The notes: a model not told the origin generated them from the letters alone. A stretch of DNA of 64,000 nt from Nocardia sp. CC227C (GCF_030767025.1 NZ_JASITE010000025.1:28451-92450), one strand, 5' to 3'; shown: positions 17,363 to 25,224, counted from the stretch's first letter. Numbers and translations: made by a program.

Positions 17363-18040
17363 GTGAATCACGCCCCGACCGACGAATCGCTGCCCGGCCC
17401 CACCGAATGGGGCGAGCATCCGCACGGCGTCGGACCGTGGCGCGCGGAGTTCGGGACCGAGCCGCCCGCGGATCCACGCCTGGATCCGGAGCTGCTCGCA
17501 CACGGTGACCGCCGCAATGTGGTGGACGCGTACCGGTACTGGACCCGCGAGGCCATCGTGGCCGATATCGACCGGCGGCGGCACCCGTTCCATGTCGCCA
17601 TCGAGAACTTCGGGCACGACGCCAATATCGGCACGGTGGTGCGCACCGCCAATGCGTTCGCGGCGGCGGCCGTGCACATCGTGGGGCGCAAGCGGTGGAA
17701 TCGGCGCGGGGCCATGGTCACCGACCGCTATCAGCACATCGAGCATCACGCCGATACGGCGGCGCTGCTGGAGTACGCGGCGGCAGCGGGGCTGACGGTG
17801 GTGGCCGTCGACAATGTGCCCGGCGCGGTGCCCCTGGAGACGGTGCGACTGCCGCGCGAATGCCTGCTGCTGTTCGGGCAGGAGGGGCCGGGGGTCACCG
17901 CCGACGCCAAGGCGGGGGCGCGGCTCACCGTCTCCATCGCGCAGTTCGGTTCGACGCGCAGTATCAACGCCGGGGTCGCGGCGGGGATCGCCATGCACGC
18001 GTGGGTGCGGCAGCACGCGGATCTGTCGGCCGCCTGGTGA
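17363..18040 (+). CDS. SpoU/TrmH-family RNA 2'-O-methyltransferase
   Basis: 225 residues from GTG 17363 (GGAG directly before). The SPOUT fold motifs are present: NIGTVVRTANAFAA (motif 1, with the key Arg), LLLFGQEGPGV (motif 2) and the knot segment ISIAQFG-type sequence SIAQFGSTRSINAGVAAGIAMH (motif 3, given here as start and end only). These enzymes use S-adenosylmethionine to methylate ribose in tRNA or rRNA. It corresponds in position to Rv0380c. The target nucleotide is unknown. Confidence 0.88.
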   Translation: MNHAPTDESLPGPTEWGEHPHGVGPWRAEFGTEPPADPRLDPELLAHGDRRNVVDAYRYWTREAIVADIDRRRHPFHVAIENFGHDANIGTVVRTANAFAAAAVHIVGRKRWNRRGAMVTDRYQHIEHHADTAALLEYAAAAGLTVVAVDNVPGAVPLETVRLPRECLLLFGQEGPGVTADAKAGARLTVSIAQFGSTRSINAGVAAGIAMHAWVRQHADLSAAW

Positions 18041-18144
18041 ATCCCGGTCGACGGCCGGAGGCGGTCCTGCCAAGATCAGTTCAGACACGGTTGCATAACG
18101 AAATCAGCCACATGATCAGGTGCCCGACTGGCACCATATGTCCT

Positions 18145-19293
18145 ATGACTTCGCGGACCGGGCGACCTGTCGAGCCCAGTGCTGCGCTCTGGTCCGAGCG
18201 CGCCGATATGGCCGAATCCGCCATCGTGTCACGGCATCTGCGCGCGCTGTGGGGAATTCCCGGGACCACCCTCGGCGTGGTCGGCTGGCCCGCGACCCGG
18301 CGCGACCGCCTCTTCGTATCCTGGCACTACTGGTGGCAGGCCCATCTCATCGACTGCGCCATCGACGCCGCCAACCGGGAGCCCACGCCCGCGCGGCTGC
18401 GGCGCATCCGCACCGTGGCGCGCGGGCTGCGGCTGCGCAATATCACCGGCTGGACCAACAACTACTACGACGACATGGCCTGGTTGGCCATATCCCTGGA
18501 ACGCGCCGACCGCACCCTGGGCATCGACGATATGCGGTACGCGCTGCGGACGCTGGAACGCGAGCTGGTGACCGCGTGGTCGCCTGAGGTGGGCGGCGGC
18601 ATTCCGTGGCGCAAGGGCTCGGATTTCTACAACGCGCCAGCCAACGGTCCGGCCGGTATCGCCATGGCCAGGCTCGGCCGCTACGACCGCGCCCGGGAGA
18701 TCGCCGACTGGCTCGACGCCACCCTGCGCGACAAGGAAACCGGGCTGATCCTCGACGGCATTCACCTGCCCTCCGGTGTGATCGAGCGTCCGGTCTACAG
18801 CTACTGCCAGGGTGTGGTGCTCGGCCTGGAAACCGACCTGGCGGTGCACACCGGCGAACCCCGGCACGCGGAACGGGTGCTGGCCCTGCTGGCGGCCGTC
18901 GAGGAGCATATGACCAGCGGCGGCGTGGTCGACGGCGGCGGTGGCGGCGACGGCGGCCTGTTCAACGGCATCCTCATCCGCTACCTGGCGCTGGTCGCCG
19001 TCATGCTGCCCGGCGCGGACGCCGCGCACACCAAGGCCCGCCGCACCGCCGCCGATATCGTCCGCAATTCCGCCGTCGCGGCCTGGGAGAATCGGCTCGA
19101 GGTGGAGGGCGAGCCGCTCTTCGGGCCCGACTGGCGCGAACCGGCCCGATTACCCGGAATCGCGGGTGCGGGCTACCTCACCGCCAATGGCTCGGTGACC
19201 GCCTCCCGCACCCCGGAACGTGATCTGTCGGTTCAGCTTTCGGGGTGGAAGCTGATGGAGGCCGCGCACACCGTCACCGCGGCGGGACTCTGA
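18145..19293 (+). CDS. Glycoside hydrolase family 76-type enzyme (Rv0365c-like)
   Basis: 382 residues from ATG 18145, with no signal peptide. It shows an alpha/alpha-barrel enzyme with the acidic pair D109-D110 in NNYYDDMAWL, the usual position of the GH76 catalytic acids, and further motifs GGGIPWRKGSDFYNAPAN and YSYCQGVVLG. GH76 enzymes cleave alpha-1,6-mannans. The actinobacterial cytoplasmic versions may act on mannose-containing envelope glycans, but the substrate is not shown. Length and place match Rv0365c. The gene is convergent with the DedA pair. Confidence 0.85.
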   Translation: MTSRTGRPVEPSAALWSERADMAESAIVSRHLRALWGIPGTTLGVVGWPATRRDRLFVSWHYWWQAHLIDCAIDAANREPTPARLRRIRTVARGLRLRNITGWTNNYYDDMAWLAISLERADRTLGIDDMRYALRTLERELVTAWSPEVGGGIPWRKGSDFYNAPANGPAGIAMARLGRYDRAREIADWLDATLRDKETGLILDGIHLPSGVIERPVYSYCQGVVLGLETDLAVHTGEPRHAERVLALLAAVEEHMTSGGVVDGGGGGDGGLFNGILIRYLALVAVMLPGADAAHTKARRTAADIVRNSAVAAWENRLEVEGEPLFGPDWREPARLPGIAGAGYLTANGSVTASRTPERDLSVQLSGWKLMEAAHTVTAAGL

Positions 19294-19312
19294 GCGGCGG
19301 GACCCGACCCGC

Positions 19313-20020
19313 TCAGATGCCGGGCCGGTCGGCGACGGCCGGGGTGTCCGTCGCGTCGTCCACATCGAAGTCCTCGGCGGGCCGCGCCATCTCCAGCCGG
19401 TACTGCCGGATGCCCAGCAGTGTGCCCAGGATCAGCCCCACCACCAGCGTGCAGATGACCGCGGGCATCAGCCAGGACATGTCCTCCAGGAAGCTGCCCG
19501 CGTAGTACCCGATGAGCAGCAGCACCGGCGCCCAGATGATCGCGCCGATGGTGGAGGCGATGGTGTACTTGCGGTGGTCCATTCCGCCCGCGCCCGCCAC
19601 CAGCGGGCACAGCGTGCGCACCCACGGGATCCACCGCGCCACCAGCACCGCGAAGAAGCCGTGCCGGTGCAGCAGGGCCGACACCCGCGCGAGGTTGTGG
19701 GTGTTGATGTACTTGCCGTTCTTCCGGGCCACCAGATGGTGTCCGGTGCGTTGGCCGACGACGTAGCCGACCTGGTTACCGGCGATGGCCGCGATCATGG
19801 CCCCCACCGACAGCGCCCAGACCTGCGCCTCTCCGGTGGCGTGCGCGGCCAGCACCACACCGGCGGTGATGAGCATGGAATCGCCGGGCAGGAACAGTCC
19901 GATGATGAGCGCGCACTCCAGGAAGACGAAGGTCAGCACCACCGTCCAGACGAGCAGCGGCCCGGCTGTCTCGAGGGGATCGAAACCGCCCATCGCAAGG
20001 TTCAGCGGGGTGGTGGACAA
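19313..20020 (-). CDS. DedA-family membrane protein (copy 2)
   Basis: 235 residues starting at TTG 20020, four bases after the upstream DedA stop, so translation is probably coupled (ATG 19993 is an alternative). It has the DedA/SNARE-associated core: an LPGDSMLITAG re-entrant motif, GNQVGYVVGQRTG, and the conserved VARWIPWVRTLCPLVAG with its two arginines. DedA proteins transport undecaprenyl phosphate or other lipids and are linked to proton-motive-force homeostasis. Its place corresponds to Rv0364. Confidence 0.85.
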   Translation of the reverse strand: MSTTPLNLAMGGFDPLETAGPLLVWTVVLTFVFLECALIIGLFLPGDSMLITAGVVLAAHATGEAQVWALSVGAMIAAIAGNQVGYVVGQRTGHHLVARKNGKYINTHNLARVSALLHRHGFFAVLVARWIPWVRTLCPLVAGAGGMDHRKYTIASTIGAIIWAPVLLLIGYYAGSFLEDMSWLMPAVICTLVVGLILGTLLGIRQYRLEMARPAEDFDVDDATDTPAVADRPGI

Positions 20021-20024
20021 GGGT

Positions 20025-20774
20025 TCAGTGGGTGGGCTCGTTGGTACGGGCGGGTTCGACGTCGGCGACGACCTCGGCCTCGGTCGAGCGACGGCCCAGC
20101 AAAGCCCGCGCCACCGACCCCACCATCGGCAGCACCGAGACGAACACGATGATCAGGAAGATGGCCTCGATGTTGTCCCGGATGAAGGCCACGTTGCCCA
20201 GGAAGTAGCCGAGCACCGTGACGCCGCCGCCCCAAAGGATCGCGCCGACGATGTCGAAGGGCACGTACTTGCGGTAGCTCATGGCCGAGACACCCGCCAG
20301 CACCGGCACGAAGGTGCGGGCGATCGGGACGAATCGGGCCAGGATGATGGCCGCCGGACCCCACTTCTCGAAGAAGTCGTGCGCCTCGGTGATGTACTTC
20401 TTCTTGAGGAAACGCCCGTCGGGACGGTGATACAGCGCCGGACCGAAGCCCTTGCGGCCGATCCAATAGGCGCACTGGTCGCCCAGGAACGCGGTCACCG
20501 CGATGGCGGGAGCCAGAATCCAGATCGACACCGGCGGGTTCGGCTGCGCCGCGAGCAAGCCGCCGGTGAACAACAGCGAGTCGCCCGGCAGTAGCGGGAA
20601 CAACAGCCCGGTCTCGATGAAGACGATCGCCAGAATGGCCGGCAGCACCGCGTTCTTCAACCACGACTCCGTGAGGAGGTACATGGGATCCAAGAACTGG
20701 GGCATCGCCAGGGTCGTCACGGTGTCAGCAGCGGCCAGCAAGGTCACGGCCACCACAGTACCGGTGATTCGCAC
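20025..20774 (-). CDS. DedA-family membrane protein (copy 1)
   Basis: 249 residues from GTG 20774, with an in-frame ATG at 20705 that would remove a hydrophobic N-terminus. It shows the same family motifs as its neighbour: LLPGDSLLFTGG, GDQCAYWIGRKG and ILARFVPIARTFVPVLAG. The two genes are adjacent on the minus strand and clearly paralogous. A division of labour between the two copies is unknown. It is divergent from fba. Confidence 0.85.
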   Translation of the reverse strand: MRITGTVVAVTLLAAADTVTTLAMPQFLDPMYLLTESWLKNAVLPAILAIVFIETGLLFPLLPGDSLLFTGGLLAAQPNPPVSIWILAPAIAVTAFLGDQCAYWIGRKGFGPALYHRPDGRFLKKKYITEAHDFFEKWGPAAIILARFVPIARTFVPVLAGVSAMSYRKYVPFDIVGAILWGGGVTVLGYFLGNVAFIRDNIEAIFLIIVFVSVLPMVGSVARALLGRRSTEAEVVADVEPARTNEPTH

Positions 20775-20907
20775 ATCACACCGAATGTCGAAGCGACATC
20801 ACAGACTTATCTCCGGTTGTGAGGCCAGCCGGTGCTGCGAAAGCCGCCTGTCCTATGGTGTGGCCTGACAGAATTTGTTGTACGCAGCACACACAACGGA
20901 GGTCACT

Positions 20908-21945
20908 GTGCCCATCGCGACTCCGGAGATCTACGCCGAGATGATTGCTCGGGCCAAAGAGAACTCCTTCGCGTTTCCTGCTATCAACTGCACGTCGTCG
21001 GAGACCATCAACGCGGCCATCAAGGGCTTCGCCGACGCGGGTAGCGACGGCATCATCCAGTTCTCCACCGGCGGTGCCGAATTCGGCTCCGGCCTGGGTG
21101 TGAAGGACATGGTCACCGGCGCGGTCGCGCTCGCCGAGTTCGCCACCGTGATCGCCGCGAAGTACGACGTCACCATCGCGCTGCACACCGACCACTGCCC
21201 GAAGGACAAGCTCGACACCTTCGTGCGCCCGCTGCTGGCCATCTCGGCCGAGCGCGTCAAGAGTGGCCAGAACCCGCTGTTCCAGTCGCATATGTGGGAC
21301 GGTTCCGCGATCCCGATCGACGAGAACCTCGAGATCGCCAAGGAACTGCTCGAGCAGGCCCACGCCGCCAACATCATCCTCGAGGTGGAGATCGGCGTCG
21401 TCGGCGGTGAAGAGGACGGCGTCGAGAACGCCATCAACGACAAGCTCTACACCTCGCCCGAGGACTTCGAGAAGACCATCGACGCGCTCGGCGCGGGCGA
21501 GAACGGCAAGTACCTGCTGGCCGCCACCTTCGGCAATGTGCACGGCGTCTACAAGCCGGGCAATGTGAAGCTCAAGCCCGAGGTGCTGGCGCAGGGCCAG
21601 CGGGTGGCCGCCGCCAAGCTGGGCCTGGGCGCGGACGCGCAGCCGTTCGACTTCGTCTTCCACGGCGGTTCGGGCTCGCTGAAGTCGGAGATCGAGGATT
21701 CCCTGCGCTACGGCGTGGTCAAGATGAATGTCGACACCGACACCCAGTACGCCTTCACCCGGCCGGTGGCCGCCCACATGTTCAGCAACTACGACGGTGT
21801 GCTGAAGGTGGACGGCGAGGTCGGCAACAAGAAGGTCTACGACCCGCGCTCCTACCTGAAGAAGGCCGAGGCCAATATGACCGCCCGCGTCGTGGAGGCG
21901 TGCAACGACCTGAAGTCGGCCGGTCGCTCCATCAGCGCCAAGTAA
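20908..21945 (+). CDS. fba: Class II fructose-bisphosphate aldolase
   Basis: Fba splits fructose-1,6-bisphosphate into dihydroxyacetone phosphate and glyceraldehyde-3-phosphate in glycolysis and runs the reverse in gluconeogenesis. The protein has 345 residues, close to M. tuberculosis Fba (Rv0363c). The zinc-site segment ALHTDHCPKD, the LEVEIGVVGGEEDG loop and the phosphate-binding FHGGSGS are present. The start is GTG 20908 with GGAGG eight bases upstream. A strong terminator follows. It marks the left core border of the accessory island. Confidence 0.97.
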   Translation: MPIATPEIYAEMIARAKENSFAFPAINCTSSETINAAIKGFADAGSDGIIQFSTGGAEFGSGLGVKDMVTGAVALAEFATVIAAKYDVTIALHTDHCPKDKLDTFVRPLLAISAERVKSGQNPLFQSHMWDGSAIPIDENLEIAKELLEQAHAANIILEVEIGVVGGEEDGVENAINDKLYTSPEDFEKTIDALGAGENGKYLLAATFGNVHGVYKPGNVKLKPEVLAQGQRVAAAKLGLGADAQPFDFVFHGGSGSLKSEIEDSLRYGVVKMNVDTDTQYAFTRPVAAHMFSNYDGVLKVDGEVGNKKVYDPRSYLKKAEANMTARVVEACNDLKSAGRSISAK

Positions 21946-21989
21946 GGTAATCCGCGAGCGGAAATCCGAACGAGGTGAGCGACGCGCGT

Positions 21990-22017
21990 GCCGCGGCGGT
22001 GTCCGCACCGCCGCGGC
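21990..22017 (+). terminator. Intrinsic terminator after fba
   Basis: A 12-bp perfect stem (GCCGCGGCGGTG with its complement) with loop TCCG, followed by CGTTTTCG. Confidence 0.85.
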
Positions 22018-22024
22018 CGTTTTC

Positions 22025-22049
22025 GTTGCTCTGATATAAGTTGCTCTGA
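22025..22049 (+). promoter_or_regulatory. 10-bp direct repeats before the SARP/FHA regulator
   Basis: GTTGCTCTGA occurs at 22025-22034 and again at 22040-22049, a 15-bp period, 20-45 bp before the regulator's start codon. SARP-type DNA-binding domains recognise direct repeats near the -35 region, so autoregulation is possible. The classical spacing is 11 or 22 bp, which this does not match. Confidence 0.4.
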
Positions 22050-22069
22050 CGTAATCCGAGGTGCACGGC

Positions 22070-23188
22070 ATGACTCTCGAGGTGCGGGTCCTCGGACCTG
22101 TGCAACTGCTGGTCGGCGGCCGGATGCTGCCGGTCGGCGGGCCGAAACCGCGCGCACTGCTCGCCGCGCTGATCGTGAACCGGCGGCGCGCGGTGTCCTC
22201 GCAGGCGCTGGCCGACATCGTGTGGAACGACGAGCCGCCGGACTCCTACCAGGCCAGCCTGCAGGTGTTCGTGTCGAATATCCGCAAGACGCTGCGCCAG
22301 GCCGGGCTGGACGCGGCCGCCGTGCTGCGCACCGAATCCTCCGGCTACCGCCTGGAGATCCCCGACGACCAATGCGACCTGGGCCGGTTCGAAACCATTC
22401 GCCGCAGCGCCGCCGAGGCCGCGGCGGCGGGTGACCCCGAATCCGCGGCCCGGCTGTACGCGGCCGCGCTGGAGCAGTGGAGCGGGCGCGCCCTCGACGA
22501 TCTGAGCGGACTGTCCTTCGCCGACAGCTTCGCCACCGCCATGGACGAGGAGCGGCTGCTGGCCGCCTCCGCCCGCATCGACGCCGAAATCGCCTGCAAG
22601 CGAGCGTCTTCGGTGGTGGGCGAGTTGGTCGCCATGACCCAGGCGCATCCGCTGCGGGAACCGCTGTGGGCGCAGCTCATCACCGCCCTGTACCTGTCCG
22701 GCCGCCAGGCCGACGCCCTGGACGCCTGCCGCCGGGTGCGCACCGTGCTGGCCGACGAACTCGGCATCGACCCCGGCCCCGCCCTGGTCGCCCTGGAACA
22801 GCGGGTGCTGCGCCAGGAACCCCTGGACACCATGGAGATCGTCGATGTCGAGCGCATGGCCAAGGCCATGACCGAAACGGTCACCGAAACCCCCCGCGCC
22901 GTCCGCAGCGGCCACCTCCGCCTCGCCGACGGCCGCACCGTCCCCGTCGCCGCCTCCGGCCTCAAGATCGGCCGCATGACCGACAACGACCTGATCCTCG
23001 ACGACCCCAAGGCCAGCCGCTACCACGCCCACATCACCCCCAGCCGCGCCGGCCTCCTCATCAAGGACCTGCACTCGGCCAACGGCGTCTACATCAACGA
23101 CGAGGTCATCGACAGCGCCACGGTGCTGTCCGACGGTGACGCCATCCGCATCGGGTCTACGGTGTTGGTGTTCCAGGCAGCGCGGTAG
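22070..23188 (+). CDS. SARP-type regulator with C-terminal FHA domain (EmbR family)
   Basis: 372 residues from ATG 22070, with GAGG nine bases upstream. It has an OmpR-type winged helix (1-95, with VGGPKPRALLAALIVN and LRTESSGYRLEIP), a bacterial transcriptional activator domain (about 96-240), and an FHA domain at about 285-372 (KIGRMTDND, SRYHAHI and SANGVYIND motifs for phosphothreonine binding). Length and order are those of EmbR, which in mycobacteria is a transcription factor controlled by Ser/Thr kinase phosphorylation. No emb genes or kinase are nearby. It sits at the entry of the lipoprotein/tail island, and a fragment of its own 3' end is repeated at 25160, so it has been part of the duplicated unit. 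Confidence 0.85.
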   Translation: MTLEVRVLGPVQLLVGGRMLPVGGPKPRALLAALIVNRRRAVSSQALADIVWNDEPPDSYQASLQVFVSNIRKTLRQAGLDAAAVLRTESSGYRLEIPDDQCDLGRFETIRRSAAEAAAAGDPESAARLYAAALEQWSGRALDDLSGLSFADSFATAMDEERLLAASARIDAEIACKRASSVVGELVAMTQAHPLREPLWAQLITALYLSGRQADALDACRRVRTVLADELGIDPGPALVALEQRVLRQEPLDTMEIVDVERMAKAMTETVTETPRAVRSGHLRLADGRTVPVAASGLKIGRMTDNDLILDDPKASRYHAHITPSRAGLLIKDLHSANGVYINDEVIDSATVLSDGDAIRIGSTVLVFQAAR

Positions 23189-23198
23189 GGGAGCTCGG

Positions 23199-23236
23199 CT
23201 CAGCTGTCCAGCAATTGATGCTGCTGCCCCAGACGG
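23199..23236 (-). pseudogene. Remnant of a lipoprotein C-terminus
   Basis: Read on the minus strand this stretch matches the last codons of the lipoprotein family, W-x-S-x-I then LLDS and stop, with one indel. It stands at the same distance after the regulator gene as lipoprotein copy 2 does after the regulator fragment at 25160. This is probably what is left of a lipoprotein copy replaced by vapBC. Confidence 0.55.
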
Positions 23237-23286
23237 ATTTCCGCTGATTTCCACGCGAGGCGGCGTCAGCGCCACTAACGTTCACA

Positions 23287-23302
23287 GGTATGCTGGCATA
23301 CC
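23287..23302 (+). promoter_or_regulatory. Perfect palindrome abutting the vapB start codon
   Basis: GGTATGC-TG-GCATACC ends at the base before ATG 23303. It is a likely operator for autorepression by the VapB ribbon-helix-helix dimer. The position leaves no room for a normal ribosome-binding site, so the transcript may be leaderless or nearly so. Confidence 0.65.
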
Positions 23303-23533
23303 ATGAAGCGGACAACCGTGAAGCTACCCGACGAGCTTGACGAGCGCCTGCGCCATGAGGCGGCGCGGCGCGGTATCACGGTCGCCGAACTGACGCGCGA
23401 GGCGATCACCCAGTATCTATGCGCACCCACCGGTGCGCGGCGACGGTTCGGCGCGGCAGCGGCGGGGCGCAGCGGGCGCTCGGACGTGTCGGCCCGGATC
23501 GATGAAATCCTCAGCCGAGAGTGGGACCGATAA
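23303..23533 (+). CDS. VapB-type ribbon-helix-helix antitoxin
   Basis: 76 residues from ATG 23303. The N-terminus MKRTTVKLPDELDERLRHEA is a ribbon-helix-helix DNA-binding fold, and the C-terminal part (SARIDEILSREWDR) is the kind of flexible tail that wraps the toxin. It overlaps vapC by 13 bases, and a palindromic operator precedes it. It neutralises the toxin and represses the operon. Confidence 0.88.
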   Translation: MKRTTVKLPDELDERLRHEAARRGITVAELTREAITQYLCAPTGARRRFGAAAAGRSGRSDVSARIDEILSREWDR

Positions 23534-23952
23534 GCGCCCTGATCGTCGACGCCGGACCGTTGTACGCCTACGTCGACGCCGACGACGCACACCACGAAGC
23601 CTGCCTCGAACTGCTCCAAACACACCGCGGCCCCCTCGTCGTCCCGACCCTCGTCATCACCGAAGCCGCATACCTCATCGCCAGCCGACTCGGAACCGAG
23701 GCCGAGGTGCGCTTCCTCGGAGACTTGGCCGAGGGTCTGTTCGTGATCGAGCCCGTCCACGCGGCGGATTGGCTCCGCATCGCCGAACTCGTCGCGAAAT
23801 ACCGAGACCTGCCACTGGGAACTGCTGACGCCTCGGTAATCGCCGCAGCCGAACGCCGGAACCTGACATACATCGCCACCACGGATCGACGCCATTTCTC
23901 CGTGGTCCGACCACGTCACATCGACGCCTTCACCCTCTTGCCCTCCCGCTGA
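23521..23952 (+). CDS. VapC-type PIN-domain ribonuclease toxin
   Basis: 143 residues from GTG 23521, inside the end of vapB. PIN-domain acids are visible: LIVDAGPLYAYVD (first Asp), ITEAAY (Glu), and LGTADASVIAAAER with TTDRRHF (later Asps). VapC toxins cleave tRNA or rRNA when the antitoxin is lost. The pair lies in the repeated lipoprotein region, where it seems to have replaced most of one copy. It could stabilise the island. Confidence 0.88.
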   Translation: MGPISALIVDAGPLYAYVDADDAHHEACLELLQTHRGPLVVPTLVITEAAYLIASRLGTEAEVRFLGDLAEGLFVIEPVHAADWLRIAELVAKYRDLPLGTADASVIAAAERRNLTYIATTDRRHFSVVRPRHIDAFTLLPSR

Positions 23953-23980
23953 GCCACATCGCGATTCGAGCCGTCTTTCC

Positions 23981-24179
23981 GATCGCACGCCGTGCTGCAT
24001 GTGAGAAGCCCTCGATCCGCTACTGGATTCGGGGTTTTCGTTGTAAGGGCATGTGCGGCGATCACCGAACCAAGGAGCCGCCATGGATTTCGTATCCGCC
24101 GCTGTCACAACATGACCGAATCGGGCGGCCACCTGAAATCCGGTTATGCGGAAGTCAGTGGCCGCATTTTACAGCGGCC
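23981..24179. repeat. Dispersed repeat R1 (second copy at 26092)
   Basis: From GATCGCACGCCGT onward this stretch closely matches 26092-26289, and the similarity continues into the lipoprotein 3' ends. It contains a hairpin (about 24007-24038; arms AGCCCTCGATCC and GGATTCGGGGTT, with one mismatch and some G-T pairs, then TTTTCG), which may terminate vapBC transcription, and a ten-codon ORF with AAGGAG. The match begins abruptly 29 bases after the vapC stop. Confidence 0.8.
24083..24115 (+). CDS. Ten-codon micro-ORF in repeat R1
   Basis: ATG with AAGGAG seven bases upstream encodes MDFVSAAVTT and stops with TGA. The copy at 26194 encodes MDFVSDVVTT with the same stop. The two Thr codons differ synonymously between copies. 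This may be a leader peptide, a relic gene start or chance. Translation has not been shown. Confidence 0.35.
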   Translation: MDFVSAAVTT

Positions 24180-24719
24180 TCAGCTGTCCAACAGGCTGAT
24201 TCCGCTGACCCAGAACGAAGGGTTCGACATCTCCACGCCGAGGACACTCGTGTAGGTGGCCCGTCGACCCGTTGACGTGACCTCGACGCGTACCTCATCG
24301 CCCTCGACGACATCCCGCAGCTGGTCCTCCGTGGTACCGATCATGATCTCGGTCTCCCACGTGGCTTGGTCCGGCGTTGCGCCGCAGACGAGCCGAGCGA
24401 GTTCCGCTCCCAGGTCGGGGTCTCTCAGCGTCTCGGCCACCCGCCCGTAGACGACGATCGCGCGGTCCTTGTGGTCGGCTGGGGTCTTCGCGATGAGTTT
24501 CAGTTCGCGGTCTGTGATCGTTTCGAAAGTGGTCGGGGCGGTCGGCTCGGTCATCGGCGTGGCCGGTTCGGTTGTCTTTGATGCTGAGATCGATGCTGAG
24601 ATCGTTGTCGTCGGTTCGTTGGCTGTTGCCGCTTTTTGGCCGGAGTCGGTCCCACAGGCGGCGACACCGGTGGTGGCGGCGATGGCTAGCGCCACTGTGA
24701 GACGGCGGACTGCGGTCAT
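24180..24719 (-). CDS. Lipoprotein of the amplified island family (copy 1)
   Basis: 179 residues from ATG 24719, with GAGGAGG upstream. It has a signal peptide with lipobox GVAAC (Cys near residue 21), then a Thr/Ala/Glu-rich linker, then a domain of about 100 residues: FETITDRELKLIAKTPADHK, RAIVVYGRV, LVCGATPDQATWETEIMIGT, VVEGDEVRVEV and a C-terminal NPSFWVSGISLLDS. The pattern suggests an OB-like beta-barrel, by inspection only. The family is known to me as actinobacterial hypothetical lipoproteins of unknown role. Copies 2 and 4 are intact and copy 3 is broken. The gene is divergent from a decayed copy of the first tail gene. Confidence 0.8.
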   Translation of the reverse strand: MTAVRRLTVALAIAATTGVAACGTDSGQKAATANEPTTTISASISASKTTEPATPMTEPTAPTTFETITDRELKLIAKTPADHKDRAIVVYGRVAETLRDPDLGAELARLVCGATPDQATWETEIMIGTTEDQLRDVVEGDEVRVEVTSTGRRATYTSVLGVEMSNPSFWVSGISLLDS

Positions 24720-25028
24720 GGATGTTCTCCTCCTCGCGTGCACATGCGGAACCGATGAAGCCGGTTCCGGCCTAGCGGGTCACCGGGAACCGGAGGCCCC
24801 CGCGACCCTATCGCGGGGCGGCCGAAAGTGCCTGTTGGCACCGGGATTTCGGCACAAGTACGCAGCGGACATGCCTATGGCCTCCCGTCTTGCGTTGCAG
24901 TCGGCCGCAGTTCGAATAACTCTCGGCCCGAGAAGTTTCGTTTCCAGCAGATCCGCCGTACCGGAGGTTCTGTGAATATCGGATCGTTGTCCAGTCTGCA
25001 GGTACTCGATGAGAAAAGGAGGCAGTCA
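24720..25028. other. Divergent control region, copy A
   Basis: This region matches 27175-27483 over most of its length: the leader palindrome, CCGGAACCGGAGGCnCC elements, an ACTCTCGGC stretch, and a TACCGGAGGTTCTGTGAAT segment with a Shine-Dalgarno and GTG. In the intact copy it separates lipoprotein 4 from the first tail gene. Here it leads to the decayed copy of that gene. Confidence 0.65.
24748..24768 (-). promoter_or_regulatory. Leader palindrome of lipoprotein copy 1
   Basis: On the minus strand GGAACCG-N7-CGGTTCC lies about 30 bases before the start codon, just upstream of the ribosome-binding site. The stem is identical in front of copies 2 and 4 while the loop differs. It is an operator or an RNA hairpin. 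Confidence 0.6.
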
Positions 25029-25154
25029 ATGGTTGAGATCGTAGCGTTCCGAGTTTCGAATCGTTTACCGTGAAGTATCTTTCGCCACGGCTGGCCTATG
25101 GCGGTGACAGACGGCCGGGCGTGCACTGGTGTCGTGATTCGTCACCGACCAACG
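25029..25154 (+). pseudogene. Decayed 5' copy of the first tail gene
   Basis: It begins ATGGTTGAGATCGTAG, matching the start of the gene at 27484, and keeps the same AAAGGAGG-type ribosome-binding site. An indel brings in a TGA after 14 codons. Further matches (TATCTTTCG, CTGGCC, GATTCGTCACCG) run to 25154 with about 75 bp deleted. The copy ends where a regulator-gene fragment begins, so a duplication junction lies here. Confidence 0.8.
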
Positions 25155-25159
25155 AGGCG

Positions 25160-25211
25160 AACGATACTGTCGGGGCGCTGTCCGATGGGGGATGCTATCC
25201 GCATCGGGTTA
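25160..25211 (+). pseudogene. Fragment of the SARP/FHA regulator 3' end
   Basis: GCTGTCCGATGGGGGATGCT and ATCCGCATCGGGT align with GCTGTCCGACGGTGACGCC and ATCCGCATCGGGT near 23125-23157, the end of the FHA-coding part. Differences are mostly transitions plus one inserted base. The lipoprotein stop codon follows at a short distance, as it would after the intact regulator. Confidence 0.65.
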
Positions 25212-25224
25212 GGAGCTGTCCGGT

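Noticed and set aside
23998..24040. Phage attachment core in repeat R1/R2
   Set aside because: The two copies lie inside the lipoprotein array, not at both ends of the island, no copy was found near 39.7-40.8 kb, and there is no integrase. A terminator hairpin explains the sequence better.
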